NCBI GenBank assembly: GCA_001464385.1
Contig: LNFB01000318.1
Location: 45,127 to 109,126, forward strand
From: Deltaproteobacteria bacterium Ga0077550
Lineage (GTDB): Bacteria > Myxococcota_A > Polyangia > Nannocystales > Nannocystaceae
Length of the DNA stretch: 64,000 bases
Reading direction: 5' to 3'
The notes under the pieces were generated by a model. That model had not been told where the DNA came from and ran no database searches. It worked only from the letters and a program-made list of their open reading frames with translations. Each line of letters opens with the position of its first letter. Position 1 is the first letter of the stretch. A program made the position numbers and the translations under genes. Shown in pieces: positions 1 through 8,784 of the stretch.

Positions 1-1
1 C

Positions 2-1900
2 CTGCCCCACGTCGTCACCGAGGTCGACCCGCGGACCGGCGCCGTGCTGGCGCGCAACGGCTACGACGCCGAGTTCGCGGACCGCGTCGCGTTCCTCGAC
101 GCCAGCGTCGATGCGCGCTCGGTCACCGGCGATCGCGGTGAGCTGCTGGGCCGCAACAACGGCGCCGCGAACCCGGCGGCGATGGGGCGCGCTCGACTCT
201 CGGGGCGCGTCGGCGCCGGCTACGACCCATGCATGGCGATGCAGATCGCGGTCGATCTGGCGGACGGACAGGAGCGCGAGGTCGCGTTCACGTTCGGATC
301 GGGCCGCGATCGCGACGACGCGCTGGCCCTCGTCTCGCGCTTCCGCGGCATCGGGCCTGCCCGCGCGGCGCTGACGCAGGTATGGGACCACTGGGGTCGC
401 ACGCTCGGGCGCGTGCACGTGCAGACGCCCGATCCGAAGCTCGACTTCCTCGCCAACGGGTGGCTGCTCTACCAGGTGTTGGCCGCGCGACTGTGGGCCC
501 GCAGCGGCTTCTACCAGTCCGGCGGTGCGTTCGGGTTCCGCGACCAGCTGCAGGACGCGATGGCGCTCGTCCACGCCGAGCCCGCGCTGCTGCGCGAGCA
601 GATCCTCCGCTGCGCCGGCCGGCAGTTCCGCGAGGGCGACGTGCAGCACTGGTGGCACCCGCCGCTCGGCCGCGGCGTCCGGACCCGCATCTCCGACGAC
701 TACCTGTGGCTGCCGTACGCGACGTGCCGCTACATCGCGGCCATCGGCGACACGGGCGTGCTCGACGACCGCGCGCCGTTCCTCGAGGGCCGTGCCGTCA
801 ACGCCGACGAGGACAGCTACTACGACCTCCCACTGCAGTCCGAGGAGTCGGCCACGGTGTACGAACACTGCGTCCGCGCGATCGAGCACGGCCTCCGCAT
901 CGGCGCCCACGGCCTACCGTTGATGGGCACCGGCGATTGGAACGACGGTATGAACCTCGTCGGCGAGGCCGGCCGCGGCGAGAGCGTGTGGCTGGCGTTC
1001 TTCCTCCACGACGTGCTCGTCCGCTTCGTGGCGATCGCGACGGCGCGCGGCGACGATTACTTCGCCGCGCGCTGCACCACGCATGCCGCCGGGCTGGCGG
1101 CCGCGATCCAGGCGCACGGCTGGGACGGCGCATGGTACCGCCGCGCCTACGACGACGACGGTGTGCCGCTGGGCTCGGCGAGCAACGCCGAGTGCCAGAT
1201 CGACTCTCTCCCCCAGAGCTGGGCGGCGCTCACAGGCGTCGGCGATCCAGCGCGCACCCAGACCGCGCTCGACTCGCTCGACGCGCGACTGGTCCGACGC
1301 GACCTCGGGATCATCGCGCTGCTCGATCCGCCGTTCGACGCCGCGCCGACCAACCCCGGCTACATCAAGGGCTACGTGCCGGGCGTGCGCGAGAACGGCG
1401 GCCAGTACACCCACGCGGCGGTGTGGGCCGCGATGGCCTTCGCCGCCGTCGGCGACGCGACACGGGCGTGGGAGTTGTTCGATCTCGTCAACCCGGTGCG
1501 CCATGGCGACACCGGGGAGCGCATCGCCGTCTACAAGGTCGAGCCCTACGTCGCCGCCGCCGACGTGTACTCGAATCCCCAGCACGCCGGGCGGGGCGGC
1601 TGGACCTGGTACACCGGCTCGGCGGGATGGATGTACCGCCTCATCACCGAGTCCCTGCTCGGCATCCACCTCGAGGTCGACAGCCTGCGCATCGCGCCCG
1701 TGCTCGCGCCCGGCTGGGCCGGCTACGTCGTGCACTACCGCCACCATCGCAGCACCTATCACATCCACGTCCACGCCCGCGGCAGCGGCCGCGCGGTGAC
1801 CCGGGTGATCTGCGACGGCGAGGTGCAGGCCGATCTGCGGATCCCGCTGCGCGACGACGATCGCGAGCACGAGGTCGACGTCGACGTGGGCGCGGAGTAG
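2..1900 (+). CDS. GH94 C-terminal part of cyclic beta-1,2-glucan synthase-like enzyme (5' truncated)
   Basis: The frame is open to the left edge of the window, so the start is missing; 632 residues are visible. The sequence fits the C-terminal glycoside-phosphorylase (GH94) region of NdvB-type cyclic beta-1,2-glucan synthases. It has the beta-sandwich stretch with YDPCMAMQ, the linker helix region, and the (alpha/alpha)6 barrel with the GDWNDGMN motif at about nt 930-955, whose Asp is the general acid in the family. A C-terminal capping domain ends with low-complexity Asp/Glu residues. In NdvB this region trims the growing glucan; in stand-alone GH94 enzymes it is a phosphorylase. The synthase part, if present, would lie upstream of the window. 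It is followed after 100 nt by an unrelated lipoprotein gene. Confidence 0.88.
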   Translation: MPHVVTEVDPRTGAVLARNGYDAEFADRVAFLDASVDARSVTGDRGELLGRNNGAANPAAMGRARLSGRVGAGYDPCMAMQIAVDLADGQEREVAFTFGSGRDRDDALALVSRFRGIGPARAALTQVWDHWGRTLGRVHVQTPDPKLDFLANGWLLYQVLAARLWARSGFYQSGGAFGFRDQLQDAMALVHAEPALLREQILRCAGRQFREGDVQHWWHPPLGRGVRTRISDDYLWLPYATCRYIAAIGDTGVLDDRAPFLEGRAVNADEDSYYDLPLQSEESATVYEHCVRAIEHGLRIGAHGLPLMGTGDWNDGMNLVGEAGRGESVWLAFFLHDVLVRFVAIATARGDDYFAARCTTHAAGLAAAIQAHGWDGAWYRRAYDDDGVPLGSASNAECQIDSLPQSWAALTGVGDPARTQTALDSLDARLVRRDLGIIALLDPPFDAAPTNPGYIKGYVPGVRENGGQYTHAAVWAAMAFAAVGDATRAWELFDLVNPVRHGDTGERIAVYKVEPYVAAADVYSNPQHAGRGGWTWYTGSAGWMYRLITESLLGIHLEVDSLRIAPVLAPGWAGYVVHYRHHRSTYHIHVHARGSGRAVTRVICDGEVQADLRIPLRDDDREHEVDVDVGAE

Positions 1901-2000
1901 CGGACGACGCGCGACGATCCCCGACCGAGAGCTTCGTCACGGGCCGGGTTCGGATCATCGCGGGGGCTCGCGCGCCTCGGGGGGTGGAACGGAACCACCC

Positions 2001-2864
2001 ATGACCCTGCGCTTCATCTCCACCTTCTCCCTCGTCTCCCTCCTCGCCGCTTGCAGCACGGACGGTGACGGAGACGACACCCTCGGCAGCACGAGCGACG
2101 CGAGCACGGGCAGCGCGTCCGAGAGCGCGACGGCCACCGCCACCGCCACCGCCACCGCCACCGCGACGGCCACCGCCACCGCCACCGAGGGCACCGACGA
2201 AAGCACCACCGACGCGACCGACACCGCCGAGGACACCAGCACCGCCGGCGAGACCGACCCCAGCGACACCACCAGCGCCGACGACAGCACGAGCACCGGC
2301 GGCGGCGAGGTCGTCGAGGTCCGCAACACGCCCGAGGTCTGCAAGGCGGGCGAGGTCGTCGCGCCGATCCTCCCCGACGAGGCGGGCCACCTCGCGGCCA
2401 CCACCCTGACGCCGCCGTCGTATCCCTTCGAGGTGACGCAGGTCGCCTATGATCTGCTCGGCACCGACGCGCCCGGCGCGTGCGACAGCACGTTGGCCCA
2501 CCGCGTCGAGCTCTACGTGATCGAGGGCGCCGCGCCGCCGGCGGATCCGGCCGACGCGGTGTCGAGCCTGACGATCGACGTCGACGCCGACGAGGCCGCC
2601 GTCGAGGAGCGCATCGTGACGCTCGACCTCGAGGCGCCGATCGTCCTCGCCGAGGGCCAGGTCCTCGTGGTCGCCGTCGAGATGGTGGGCAACGACGAAC
2701 TGTCGGCGAGCGCGTGCGTCCGCGCGTGCCGGGACACCGGCGGCATCGCCGAGCTCGACTGGTGGAGCAACGCCGCGGCGGTCCCCTACGCGTGGGCCGA
2801 CATGGTCGGCGACTTCGGCTTCATCTCGAACTTCAACCACCGCATGACGGGGCACACGCCGTGA
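2001..2864 (+). CDS. Lipoprotein of unknown function with Ala-Thr repeat linker
   Basis: The protein has 287 residues. The N-terminus has a lipoprotein signal with lipobox LLAAC near residue 18. A linker of about 75 residues rich in Thr, Ala, Asp, Ser and Gly follows, including an Ala-Thr run coded by 6-bp repeats. The C-terminal domain of about 180 residues contains four or more Cys and looks like a beta-rich secreted domain that I do not recognise. The stop overlaps the GTG start of the next gene (GTGA), so the two are probably made together. The next product is a secreted serine protease, so this lipoprotein could be a partner, substrate or inhibitor; that is inference only. Confidence 0.85.
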   Translation: MTLRFISTFSLVSLLAACSTDGDGDDTLGSTSDASTGSASESATATATATATATATATATATEGTDESTTDATDTAEDTSTAGETDPSDTTSADDSTSTGGGEVVEVRNTPEVCKAGEVVAPILPDEAGHLAATTLTPPSYPFEVTQVAYDLLGTDAPGACDSTLAHRVELYVIEGAAPPADPADAVSSLTIDVDADEAAVEERIVTLDLEAPIVLAEGQVLVVAVEMVGNDELSASACVRACRDTGGIAELDWWSNAAAVPYAWADMVGDFGFISNFNHRMTGHTP

Positions 2865-4216
2865 GCCGCGCTGCGTGGCCGCACCTGGCCGCGACCGTCG
2901 CCGTCGTCGCGCTCGCGGGCAGCTTGCCCGCGAGCGCGGCGATCTACGGCACCGACGATCGCGTGCAGCTGTACGAGGAGAGTGACGAGGACTGGCGCAC
3001 GCTCGGCGAGCAGTCGATCGTGATGAAGTTGCGCGCCGGCTGGGGCATCTGCGACGGCGCGACGGTGTCGCCCTCGATGACGCTGGGCGAGTACCAGAAC
3101 CTCTGCGAGGGCGAGGCCTTCATCGACGACCCGGTCCTCGCCAGCTGCTCGGCGACGCTGGTCGACAGCGACCTCGTCGTGATCGCCCGCCACTGCGTGC
3201 TCGAGGACGACGAGTGCGCGACCGCCAGCTTCGTGCCCGGTCCACGGCGCGCCTCCGCCGACGAGCTCGTGATGCCGGGGCCGGAGGACATCTACGCGTG
3301 CCGCCGGATCGTCGCGCAGCTGGATGGCGTCGACATCGCGTTCGTGCAGCTCGATCGCCCGGTCGAGGGCATGACGCCGGCGACGCTCGGACCGACCCCG
3401 GAGCTCGACGCGCCGCTGGGCGTCGTCGGCTTCCCGACCGGCACACCGATGAAGGTCGCGCGGGCCTGCAACGTGCGCGGCATGAACAACGCCGGGCTCG
3501 TGCAGCACGACTGCGACACGTTCATGGGCAACTCCGGCTCGGGGGTGTTCGACGCAGAGCGGCGACTGTGGGGCGTGCACGTCAACGGACCTGGCGGCGA
3601 CTACGACGACGAGGGCGAGTGCAGCATCGCCAAGCTCTACACGCAAGACGGCCAGCTGCCGGGGATCCCATCGGCGCCGCAGTTCGGCGCGGCGGCGCAG
3701 ATCTCCGAGGTGTTGCCCGTGCTGTGCGACAGCGGCTGGCCGACGCCGCTGTGCGGCACCGAGGCGGCGTGCGGCGACGGCACGTGCTCGGGCACCGAGA
3801 CCGCGTCGACCTGCGCCGACGACTGCGCCGCGGCGGTCTGCGGCGACGGCGTGTGCGAGGTACTGACCGAGCTCGAGTGCGCCGAGGACTGCGGTCACCT
3901 CGTCGAGGTGTGCGGCGGCGACGAGACCACCGGCGGTGACGGGGACACCTCGGGCGGTGCGGACGACACCAGCACCGGCGGTGGATCGACCGACGGCGGC
4001 CCCACGGACGGCGGCGCGTCCACGACGTCGGCCGGCGACACGTCGACGGGCACCGCCGCGGGCGAGAGCTCCGGCGGCGCAGGGGCCGACGGCGGCACCG
4101 CGGGCGACGACGGCTGCGGCTGCACGGCGTCGGACCACGGTGGCACCGCGGCGGCGCCGATGCTCGCGCTCGTGGCCCTCGCGTCGCGGCGTCGCCGTCG
4201 GGCCGGCGCACGCTGA
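2861..4216 (+). CDS. Secreted trypsin/V8-like serine protease with MYXO-CTERM-like tail
   Basis: The start is the GTG that overlaps the upstream stop, which gives a signal peptide directly (hydrophobic stretch then ASAA). The protein has 451 residues. The catalytic triad of the S1/V8 type is visible: His111 in ARHCV, Asp158 in VDIAFVQLD, and Ser225 in GNSGSGV. Two repeats of the CGDGxC type follow at about residues 300-345, then a Gly/Thr/Ser/Asp linker. The end has CGC, a hydrophobic helix and an Arg run, the layout of the MYXO-CTERM sorting tail. It is therefore expected to be exported and anchored or processed at the surface. It forms a translationally coupled pair with the upstream lipoprotein. 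Confidence 0.9.
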   Translation: MSRAAWPHLAATVAVVALAGSLPASAAIYGTDDRVQLYEESDEDWRTLGEQSIVMKLRAGWGICDGATVSPSMTLGEYQNLCEGEAFIDDPVLASCSATLVDSDLVVIARHCVLEDDECATASFVPGPRRASADELVMPGPEDIYACRRIVAQLDGVDIAFVQLDRPVEGMTPATLGPTPELDAPLGVVGFPTGTPMKVARACNVRGMNNAGLVQHDCDTFMGNSGSGVFDAERRLWGVHVNGPGGDYDDEGECSIAKLYTQDGQLPGIPSAPQFGAAAQISEVLPVLCDSGWPTPLCGTEAACGDGTCSGTETASTCADDCAAAVCGDGVCEVLTELECAEDCGHLVEVCGGDETTGGDGDTSGGADDTSTGGGSTDGGPTDGGASTTSAGDTSTGTAAGESSGGAGADGGTAGDDGCGCTASDHGGTAAAPMLALVALASRRRRRAGAR

Positions 4217-4219
4217 GCG

Positions 4220-4261
4220 GATCGCGTCGGGCGAGCGGGGACACCATCGCCCGGCGCGATC
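4220..4261. terminator. Long stem-loop between convergent genes
   Basis: Arms 4220-4234 and 4247-4261 pair over 15 bp with a single T-G wobble and a 12-nt loop. It lies just after the protease stop and reaches into the stop codon of the convergent bestrophin gene. No T-run follows on either strand, so it may end transcripts with Rho or act as a 3' stabiliser. Confidence 0.6.
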
Positions 4262-5171
4262 ACATCAGCACGCCATCGTCGTCGGGGGTCGGCGGCTCCG
4301 GGGGCTCGGGCTCCCCGAGCCGCTTGCACGCCTCGATCTCGATGTTCGTCGCGATCGCGTTCAGCGGTAGGGCCGCGGGCGCCATCGAGAACGGATCCTC
4401 GAGCATCGTCCCGACCTGGTCGATCACGCGGAACGCGAAGCACACCAGCACCGTGATCGGGATCGCGAACCACCCGGTGTTCTCGACGATGCCGAGCGGG
4501 AGCAGCACGGCGTACGCGGCGATGAGCAGTGTCGCCACGAACTCATAGGTCTGGGGGAACGGCGTCTTCTTGATCCGCTCGCAGCCGCCTTGCACGTCGA
4601 GCAGGGTCGCGATCGAACGGTCGAGGAGCTGCAGGGCGCGCGCGTCGAGGTGGCGCGCCCGCGCCAGCCTCGCGAGCTCCCGGAGCTGATGGTGCAGGAG
4701 CGCCGCGTTGAGATTGGGCTCGTCGGCATCGCGCGCGAGCTCGTCGACCTCGAGGTACCGGATGACCTCGGCGTCGCGCGTCGGGTCCTGCTCGCGCAGC
4801 GAGCTGCGCAGCGCGTGCACGTAGGCGATGTGTCGCCGGACGATCCGCTGCTGGATCGGGCGCAGCTCGTCCCGCGGTCCGGCCGGGTACGAGAGCACCT
4901 GCATCGCGAACAGCCGCGAGGTGTTCACGAGCTGGCCCCACAGCTTGCGGGCCTCCCACCACCGGTCGTAGCAGGAGTTGGTGCGGAAGCTGACGAAGAT
5001 GCCGATCGCCGCGCCGATCACCGTCAGCGGCACCGGCGAGAGATCGACCGCGTCGGTCGCGAGGACCTTCTCGATCAGCACGATGAAGCTGGCGGCCGCG
5101 GCATAGCCGACCAGCGAACGCCACTGCCACGCCGCGAGCGTGGTGACCGATCGGTGGTAGTCGACGAACAT
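4260..5171 (-). CDS. Bestrophin-like (UPF0187) inner-membrane channel protein
   Basis: The protein has 303 residues. The N-terminus (VDYHRSVTTLAAW), a first hydrophobic segment at about 20-38, a second ending near the motif SFRTNSCYDRWWEARKLWG, and two hydrophobic helices at about 205-250 match the bacterial bestrophin/UPF0187 family (YneE-like). The SFRTNxxYxRWWExR stretch is the family signature. Members form pentameric ion channels. The C-terminus carries the conserved segment DPFxxxPxxLPLNAI before an acidic/Pro tail. It lies 150 nt downstream of a TetR-family gene on the same strand and may share its transcript or its control. Confidence 0.88.
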   Translation of the reverse strand: MFVDYHRSVTTLAAWQWRSLVGYAAAASFIVLIEKVLATDAVDLSPVPLTVIGAAIGIFVSFRTNSCYDRWWEARKLWGQLVNTSRLFAMQVLSYPAGPRDELRPIQQRIVRRHIAYVHALRSSLREQDPTRDAEVIRYLEVDELARDADEPNLNAALLHHQLRELARLARARHLDARALQLLDRSIATLLDVQGGCERIKKTPFPQTYEFVATLLIAAYAVLLPLGIVENTGWFAIPITVLVCFAFRVIDQVGTMLEDPFSMAPAALPLNAIATNIEIEACKRLGEPEPPEPPTPDDDGVLM

Positions 5172-5321
5172 CCCTGCGCGATCCCGAGGCTCCGAGTGCA
5201 GGCGCGATGCCAGCGTCGGCGCGTCGATCGCCTCGGGTTCCTCCCGGGGAACCGTGCGGATCAGCCACGATCGTGCGTCCGCGCCACGGGCGTCCGGTCG
5301 GAGTGGGCAGCCGAGCGACGA

Positions 5322-5954
5322 TCAGGCCGCGTCGCCGCGCGGCTGCGTCAGGTACCCCATCACCAGCGCGACCAGCTCGCGGGTGAACTCCGGCTCCGCG
5401 AGCCACTGCGGCCGGTCCACGGCCGCGTCCTCGATGATCGCCTCGACCGCGGTGAGGATGAAGCGGGCCGTCCGCTCGGGCTCGAGGACGCCCGTGTCGC
5501 CGATGCGCCCGCGGATCTCCGCGGCGAGCAGCCCCGCGACCATCGGCACCAGATCCTCCAGCCCGTCGGGGCCGAGCATCGGCACGACCTCTCGCGCGAC
5601 CAACCGCGTCAGCACATGGTGATCCGCCGCCCACCCGACGAGCATCCCGATCACGCGCTCGACCATCACGCGCAGCGGTGCGTCGCGCAGCGGCGGCACC
5701 AACGCGACGATCTCGGCGAGCTCGTCCTCACAGATCTGGTGCATCAGCTCGCACAGCAGCGACGGCCGATTGGGGAAGTACTCGTACACCGTGCCGATCC
5801 CGTAGCCCGAGATCTCCGCGATGCGGGTCATGCTGACCTCGGCCCCCTGCTCCTTCAGGGCCTTGGCCGCCGCCGCGAGGATGTTCCGGCGCGTGACGAG
5901 GGCCCGGTCCTGTCGCGGCTCCCGTCGCGTCGGCAAGCGAGGTCGTTTCAGCAT
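5322..5954 (-). CDS. TetR/AcrR-family transcriptional regulator
   Basis: The protein has 210 residues. The N-terminal helix-turn-helix at about residues 20-65 (ILAAAAKALKEQG, then MTRIAEISGYGIGTVYEYFPNRPSLL) is the classic TetR fold. The C-terminal helical ligand domain resembles the TetR_C regions of AcrR-type repressors. It precedes the bestrophin gene on the same strand. No operator palindrome is evident in the 46 bases between its start and the neighbouring lipoprotein end, so its target is not shown by the sequence. Confidence 0.9.
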   Translation of the reverse strand: MLKRPRLPTRREPRQDRALVTRRNILAAAAKALKEQGAEVSMTRIAEISGYGIGTVYEYFPNRPSLLCELMHQICEDELAEIVALVPPLRDAPLRVMVERVIGMLVGWAADHHVLTRLVAREVVPMLGPDGLEDLVPMVAGLLAAEIRGRIGDTGVLEPERTARFILTAVEAIIEDAAVDRPQWLAEPEFTRELVALVMGYLTQPRGDAA

Positions 5955-6000
5955 CGCGGATCGATGGTGCCCGATCGCGGTGGCCGACGCATCGGCGCCC

Positions 6001-7275
6001 TCACCCCCCCGGCAACAGCTCGTCGCAGCGCGTGCCCGCCAGGCACCCCTCGCAGATCTCGATCGCCCCGCGCAGCGTCGGCTCCGGATCGTCCACCTCC
6101 GGATCCCAGTCCGCCGGCGACTCGACCGCGCCGACCGCCTCGCAACCGCTCGACTTCAGATCGATCCGATATCCACCGGCGGGCGCCGCGGCCGGCTGAT
6201 TTGCGATGCCACCGCGCAGCCACGGCTTGTTCGGATCCGACATGCCTGGCGAGAACTCGACCGCCGCCAGGCCCTCGATCGTCGCGGCGCAGTGCTTGCC
6301 CTGCAGCGTGTTCTCGCCTGCGTTCTCGGCGTAGAAGCTCGTCCACAACCCGCTCGGTACATCGACGGTGATGTCGGCCGACGACGGCTCCAGTGACTCG
6401 ACCTTCACCAGCCCGGGGTTGTAGCCGAGGTTGATGCACGGGCAGTCCGCCGCCCACGCGTCGGGCCCGTCGGTGCTCGGATCGTCGTACGCCTCGCACT
6501 CGGCGACGAGCTCCGCCGGGCACGAGGGGTATGGGCTGTCGGCGGCGATCGAGACCATCGCGAGGCCGTTCTGCAGCTCGATGTCCACCGCGCCACCGAG
6601 GCGATCGACGCAGACGTTCCCGCGGTTGCGATACGAGTCCTCGGCGACGTCGTCCGAGGTCGCCAACGCCAGCGCACCGCGGTACTCGGGTGGCAGCGTG
6701 ACGCGGATGTCGGCGCCCGCGCGCACGAGCTGCGCCTGGCCGTCGTAGTACAGATACACGGCGCAGCCCTCTTTCCACGGCCGCGGCGCGCCGCCGGCGT
6801 CGACGCCATCGCAACGATCCTCCTCGTCCATGTCGACGGGCCGCTTCGGGCTGCCAGTGGAGCTGTTGTAGGCCCAGAGCGAGATGCGATCGTAGACCGC
6901 CTCGGCGTCGGCCTGCGACGACGCGAAGGTGAAGCGGCGGAACTCGACGCGGATCGTGCCCGGCTCCCCGTCGAACTCCACGATCACGTCGCCCCGGTTC
7001 ACGAAGTTGTCGTTGTAGCCGAGCGTGTTTCCGACGATGAGGTTGCGGATCAGCGGCTCGCCCGCCTCGTCGAGCTCGACGAAGGGCCCCTCGTGGACGA
7101 CCCGCCACTGGTCGCGGAACGGCGCCGGGCCGTCGTGGTCGCCGGGCCCCCCATCGTCGGTGCCGCCCGTGTCCGCGCCATCGTCGGACGCCGAGCCACC
7201 GCCGCCAGGACAGCCGGCGAGGGCGGGCAACGCAGCGAACGCGGACACGGCGAGTCGTCGACGGATCGTAGGCAC
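6001..7275 (-). CDS. Lipoprotein of unknown function
   Basis: A GTG start at 7275 gives 424 residues with a lipoprotein signal (lipobox LAGC, Cys at about residue 22). An in-frame open stretch continues upstream but has Arg-rich shadow composition. A Gly/Asp linker follows, then a domain of about 360 residues with several Cys and repeated beta-like segments. It contains YNDNFVNRGDVIVEF near the start and an all-Cys end EICEGCLAGTRC. I do not recognise the domain. It sits 79 nt downstream of the methyltransferase on the same strand. It is presumably displayed on the cell envelope. Confidence 0.82.
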   Translation of the reverse strand: MPTIRRRLAVSAFAALPALAGCPGGGGSASDDGADTGGTDDGGPGDHDGPAPFRDQWRVVHEGPFVELDEAGEPLIRNLIVGNTLGYNDNFVNRGDVIVEFDGEPGTIRVEFRRFTFASSQADAEAVYDRISLWAYNSSTGSPKRPVDMDEEDRCDGVDAGGAPRPWKEGCAVYLYYDGQAQLVRAGADIRVTLPPEYRGALALATSDDVAEDSYRNRGNVCVDRLGGAVDIELQNGLAMVSIAADSPYPSCPAELVAECEAYDDPSTDGPDAWAADCPCINLGYNPGLVKVESLEPSSADITVDVPSGLWTSFYAENAGENTLQGKHCAATIEGLAAVEFSPGMSDPNKPWLRGGIANQPAAAPAGGYRIDLKSSGCEAVGAVESPADWDPEVDDPEPTLRGAIEICEGCLAGTRCDELLPGG

Positions 7276-7354
7276 AGTCCTCCGCCAACGCCGCGGGCCC
7301 CGCCGACTTACGGCGTCGGTCCCCGCCCTGGGATGGTTTGCGCGCCGCGTCCCG

Positions 7355-8044
7355 CTACACCCAGTCGTGCTCGACCAGGCGGCGCTCGCTCGGGCCCGCG
7401 CGCGCCTTCTGCCAGAAGCGCAGGGTGCCCCCGGCGAACGACCACGATCGGCGCAGGGCGAAGGTGTCGGGGAGCTCGCCGCCGAAGCCGTGGAAGGTGA
7501 CGACCTGCACGCCGACGCGCATGGCGTCGAGGGCCGCCTCGACGCGGGCGACGTCCTCTCGCGCCCCCTCGGGCGTGAGCTCGAGCGACTCGTCCATCCA
7601 CTGCCGACGATCGTAGCCGCCCTCGCAGAACGGGTTGTAGAGGTACAGCGCGTCGTAGTCCGCGAGCATCGCGACGTCGAGCTCGGCGTGCATGAACGAC
7701 GTGCGATCGGCGACGCCGAGCGCGGCCGCGAGGCTCCGGGCCTGCTCGACGAGGTGCCCGCGGCGTTCGATGCCGTCGAGCACCAGCCCAGTCGCCAGCG
7801 CCGCGATCGTGCAGAACTTCCCGCTACCCGCACCGACGTCGAGCACCCGCCGCGCCCCGTAGAGCTCGAGCCACCGCGCGGCGACGACCGCCACCATCAC
7901 CGGCGACCAGAACCGCAGCGACGCCGTGCGGGAGTCGTTGGGCAGCAGCGCATCGAAGGCGTGGTCGCTGACGTGCCGACCGTCGCGCAGCGCCGCGGCG
8001 ATGTCGTCGGCGCTCATGCGGGATCGGAGGAAGTCGCTGGCCAT
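7355..8044 (-). CDS. Class I SAM-dependent methyltransferase
   Basis: Starting at the ATG at 8044 the protein has 229 residues. Motif I of the Rossmann fold (VLDVGAGSGKF) is at about residue 68-78, with a following acidic strand end (LDGIER), and YNPF at about residue 135 in the motif IV position. The substrate is unknown. The frame is open further upstream but without plausible composition. The gene is divergent from the 155-residue membrane protein; the shared 110-bp spacer holds a 22-bp palindrome. Confidence 0.85.
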   Translation of the reverse strand: MASDFLRSRMSADDIAAALRDGRHVSDHAFDALLPNDSRTASLRFWSPVMVAVVAARWLELYGARRVLDVGAGSGKFCTIAALATGLVLDGIERRGHLVEQARSLAAALGVADRTSFMHAELDVAMLADYDALYLYNPFCEGGYDRRQWMDESLELTPEGAREDVARVEAALDAMRVGVQVVTFHGFGGELPDTFALRRSWSFAGGTLRFWQKARAGPSERRLVEHDWV

Positions 8045-8110
8045 GCGAGGCGCCCGCGGGGCGCCGGCTCCGACGGTACCCCCGAACGCCGCGCCTTGGG
8101 TGCATCGGGC

Positions 8111-8132
8111 CGCGTCGGTGGCCACCGACGCG
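8111..8132. promoter_or_regulatory. 22-bp perfect palindrome in a divergent promoter region
   Basis: Positions 8111-8132 are a perfect inverted repeat centred on GGCC, with no spacer. Outer hexamers GTGCAT (8100-8105) and ATGCAC (8133-8138) extend the symmetry with a 5-nt offset. It lies between the methyltransferase start (8044) and the membrane-protein start (8155), just upstream of a GATACT box, where an operator would be expected. Confidence 0.55.
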
Positions 8133-8141
8133 ATGCACGGC

Positions 8142-8147
8142 GATACT
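8142..8147 (+). promoter_or_regulatory. Putative -10 element (GATACT) for the membrane-protein gene
   Basis: GATACT sits 7 nt before the GTG at 8155, so transcription could start at or next to the start codon (leaderless mRNA). No good -35 hexamer is seen; the palindrome 8111-8132 occupies that place. Confidence 0.35.
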
Positions 8148-8154
8148 CTGGGTC

Positions 8155-8622
8155 GTGGGAGCGCCCCCGACCCGCGCGAAGTTCTACGGCGTCCTCGCGA
8201 TCGTCGCCGCCTCGACACCGCTGGCGATGCTCGTCGAGACGGGCCTGCGCCAGGTGATGTTCCCCCCGGAGTTCGACGAGGTGCGCATGTGGCTGCGGCC
8301 CACGATCACCCCGTGGGTCTGGCTCGCCCCGGTCGCGAGCATCCTGGCGGTGCCGCTGGGCGACCGCCTCCAGCGCGCCCTCGTGCGACGCGAGCTGCTG
8401 CGCCTGCCGCCCGAGCGCCGCACCGAGGCCGAGCGCGTCGCGTGCGAGTTCGACGCGCTGCTGCTGTCGACCTCGGCGCCGCAGATCCCCGCGGTGATCG
8501 CGACGCTCGCGTTCATGTGCGGCGCTGGGCTTGCGCCCGTCATCGCGGCGATGATCGTCGCGACGGCGGGCGTGCTCGCCCTCGGGGCCTCGGTGACCCG
8601 GCGCATCCACCCGCCGCCATGA
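8155..8622 (+). CDS. Small integral membrane protein of unknown function
   Basis: The protein has 155 residues. About four hydrophobic segments are visible: near residues 10-28, 48-66, 108-125 and 127-145. A charged loop with ERRTEAERVACEF lies between the second and third. No family is recognised. The GTG start at 8155 was chosen because it follows a GATACT box and precedes a good first membrane helix. No ribosome-binding site is visible. The gene stands between two perfect palindromes, one upstream and one starting in its stop codon. Confidence 0.7.
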   Translation: MGAPPTRAKFYGVLAIVAASTPLAMLVETGLRQVMFPPEFDEVRMWLRPTITPWVWLAPVASILAVPLGDRLQRALVRRELLRLPPERRTEAERVACEFDALLLSTSAPQIPAVIATLAFMCGAGLAPVIAAMIVATAGVLALGASVTRRIHPPP

Positions 8623-8651
8623 CGTCCCCGGGGACGTCCCCGGGGACGTCA
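8620..8651. terminator. 32-bp perfect palindrome overlapping a stop codon
   Basis: From the T of the TGA stop of the membrane-protein gene, 32 bases form a perfect palindrome. It is built from two and a half copies of a 12-bp unit (GACGTCCCCGGG). It can fold as one long hairpin or as overlapping 18-bp palindromes. No T-run follows. It may act as a terminator or as a protein-binding site. Confidence 0.5.
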
Positions 8652-8784
8652 CGGTGGCGGGCGCCCCACGAAGCGCCGCCTCGCGACCACCGACGGCCGA
8701 GCCCTAGCGGACACTCGGGAATTCGCGACCCCGACGATGGGAACGCCGCTGGCAAAGCTGCCGCCGCGCGGAGCCGAGTCGGAG

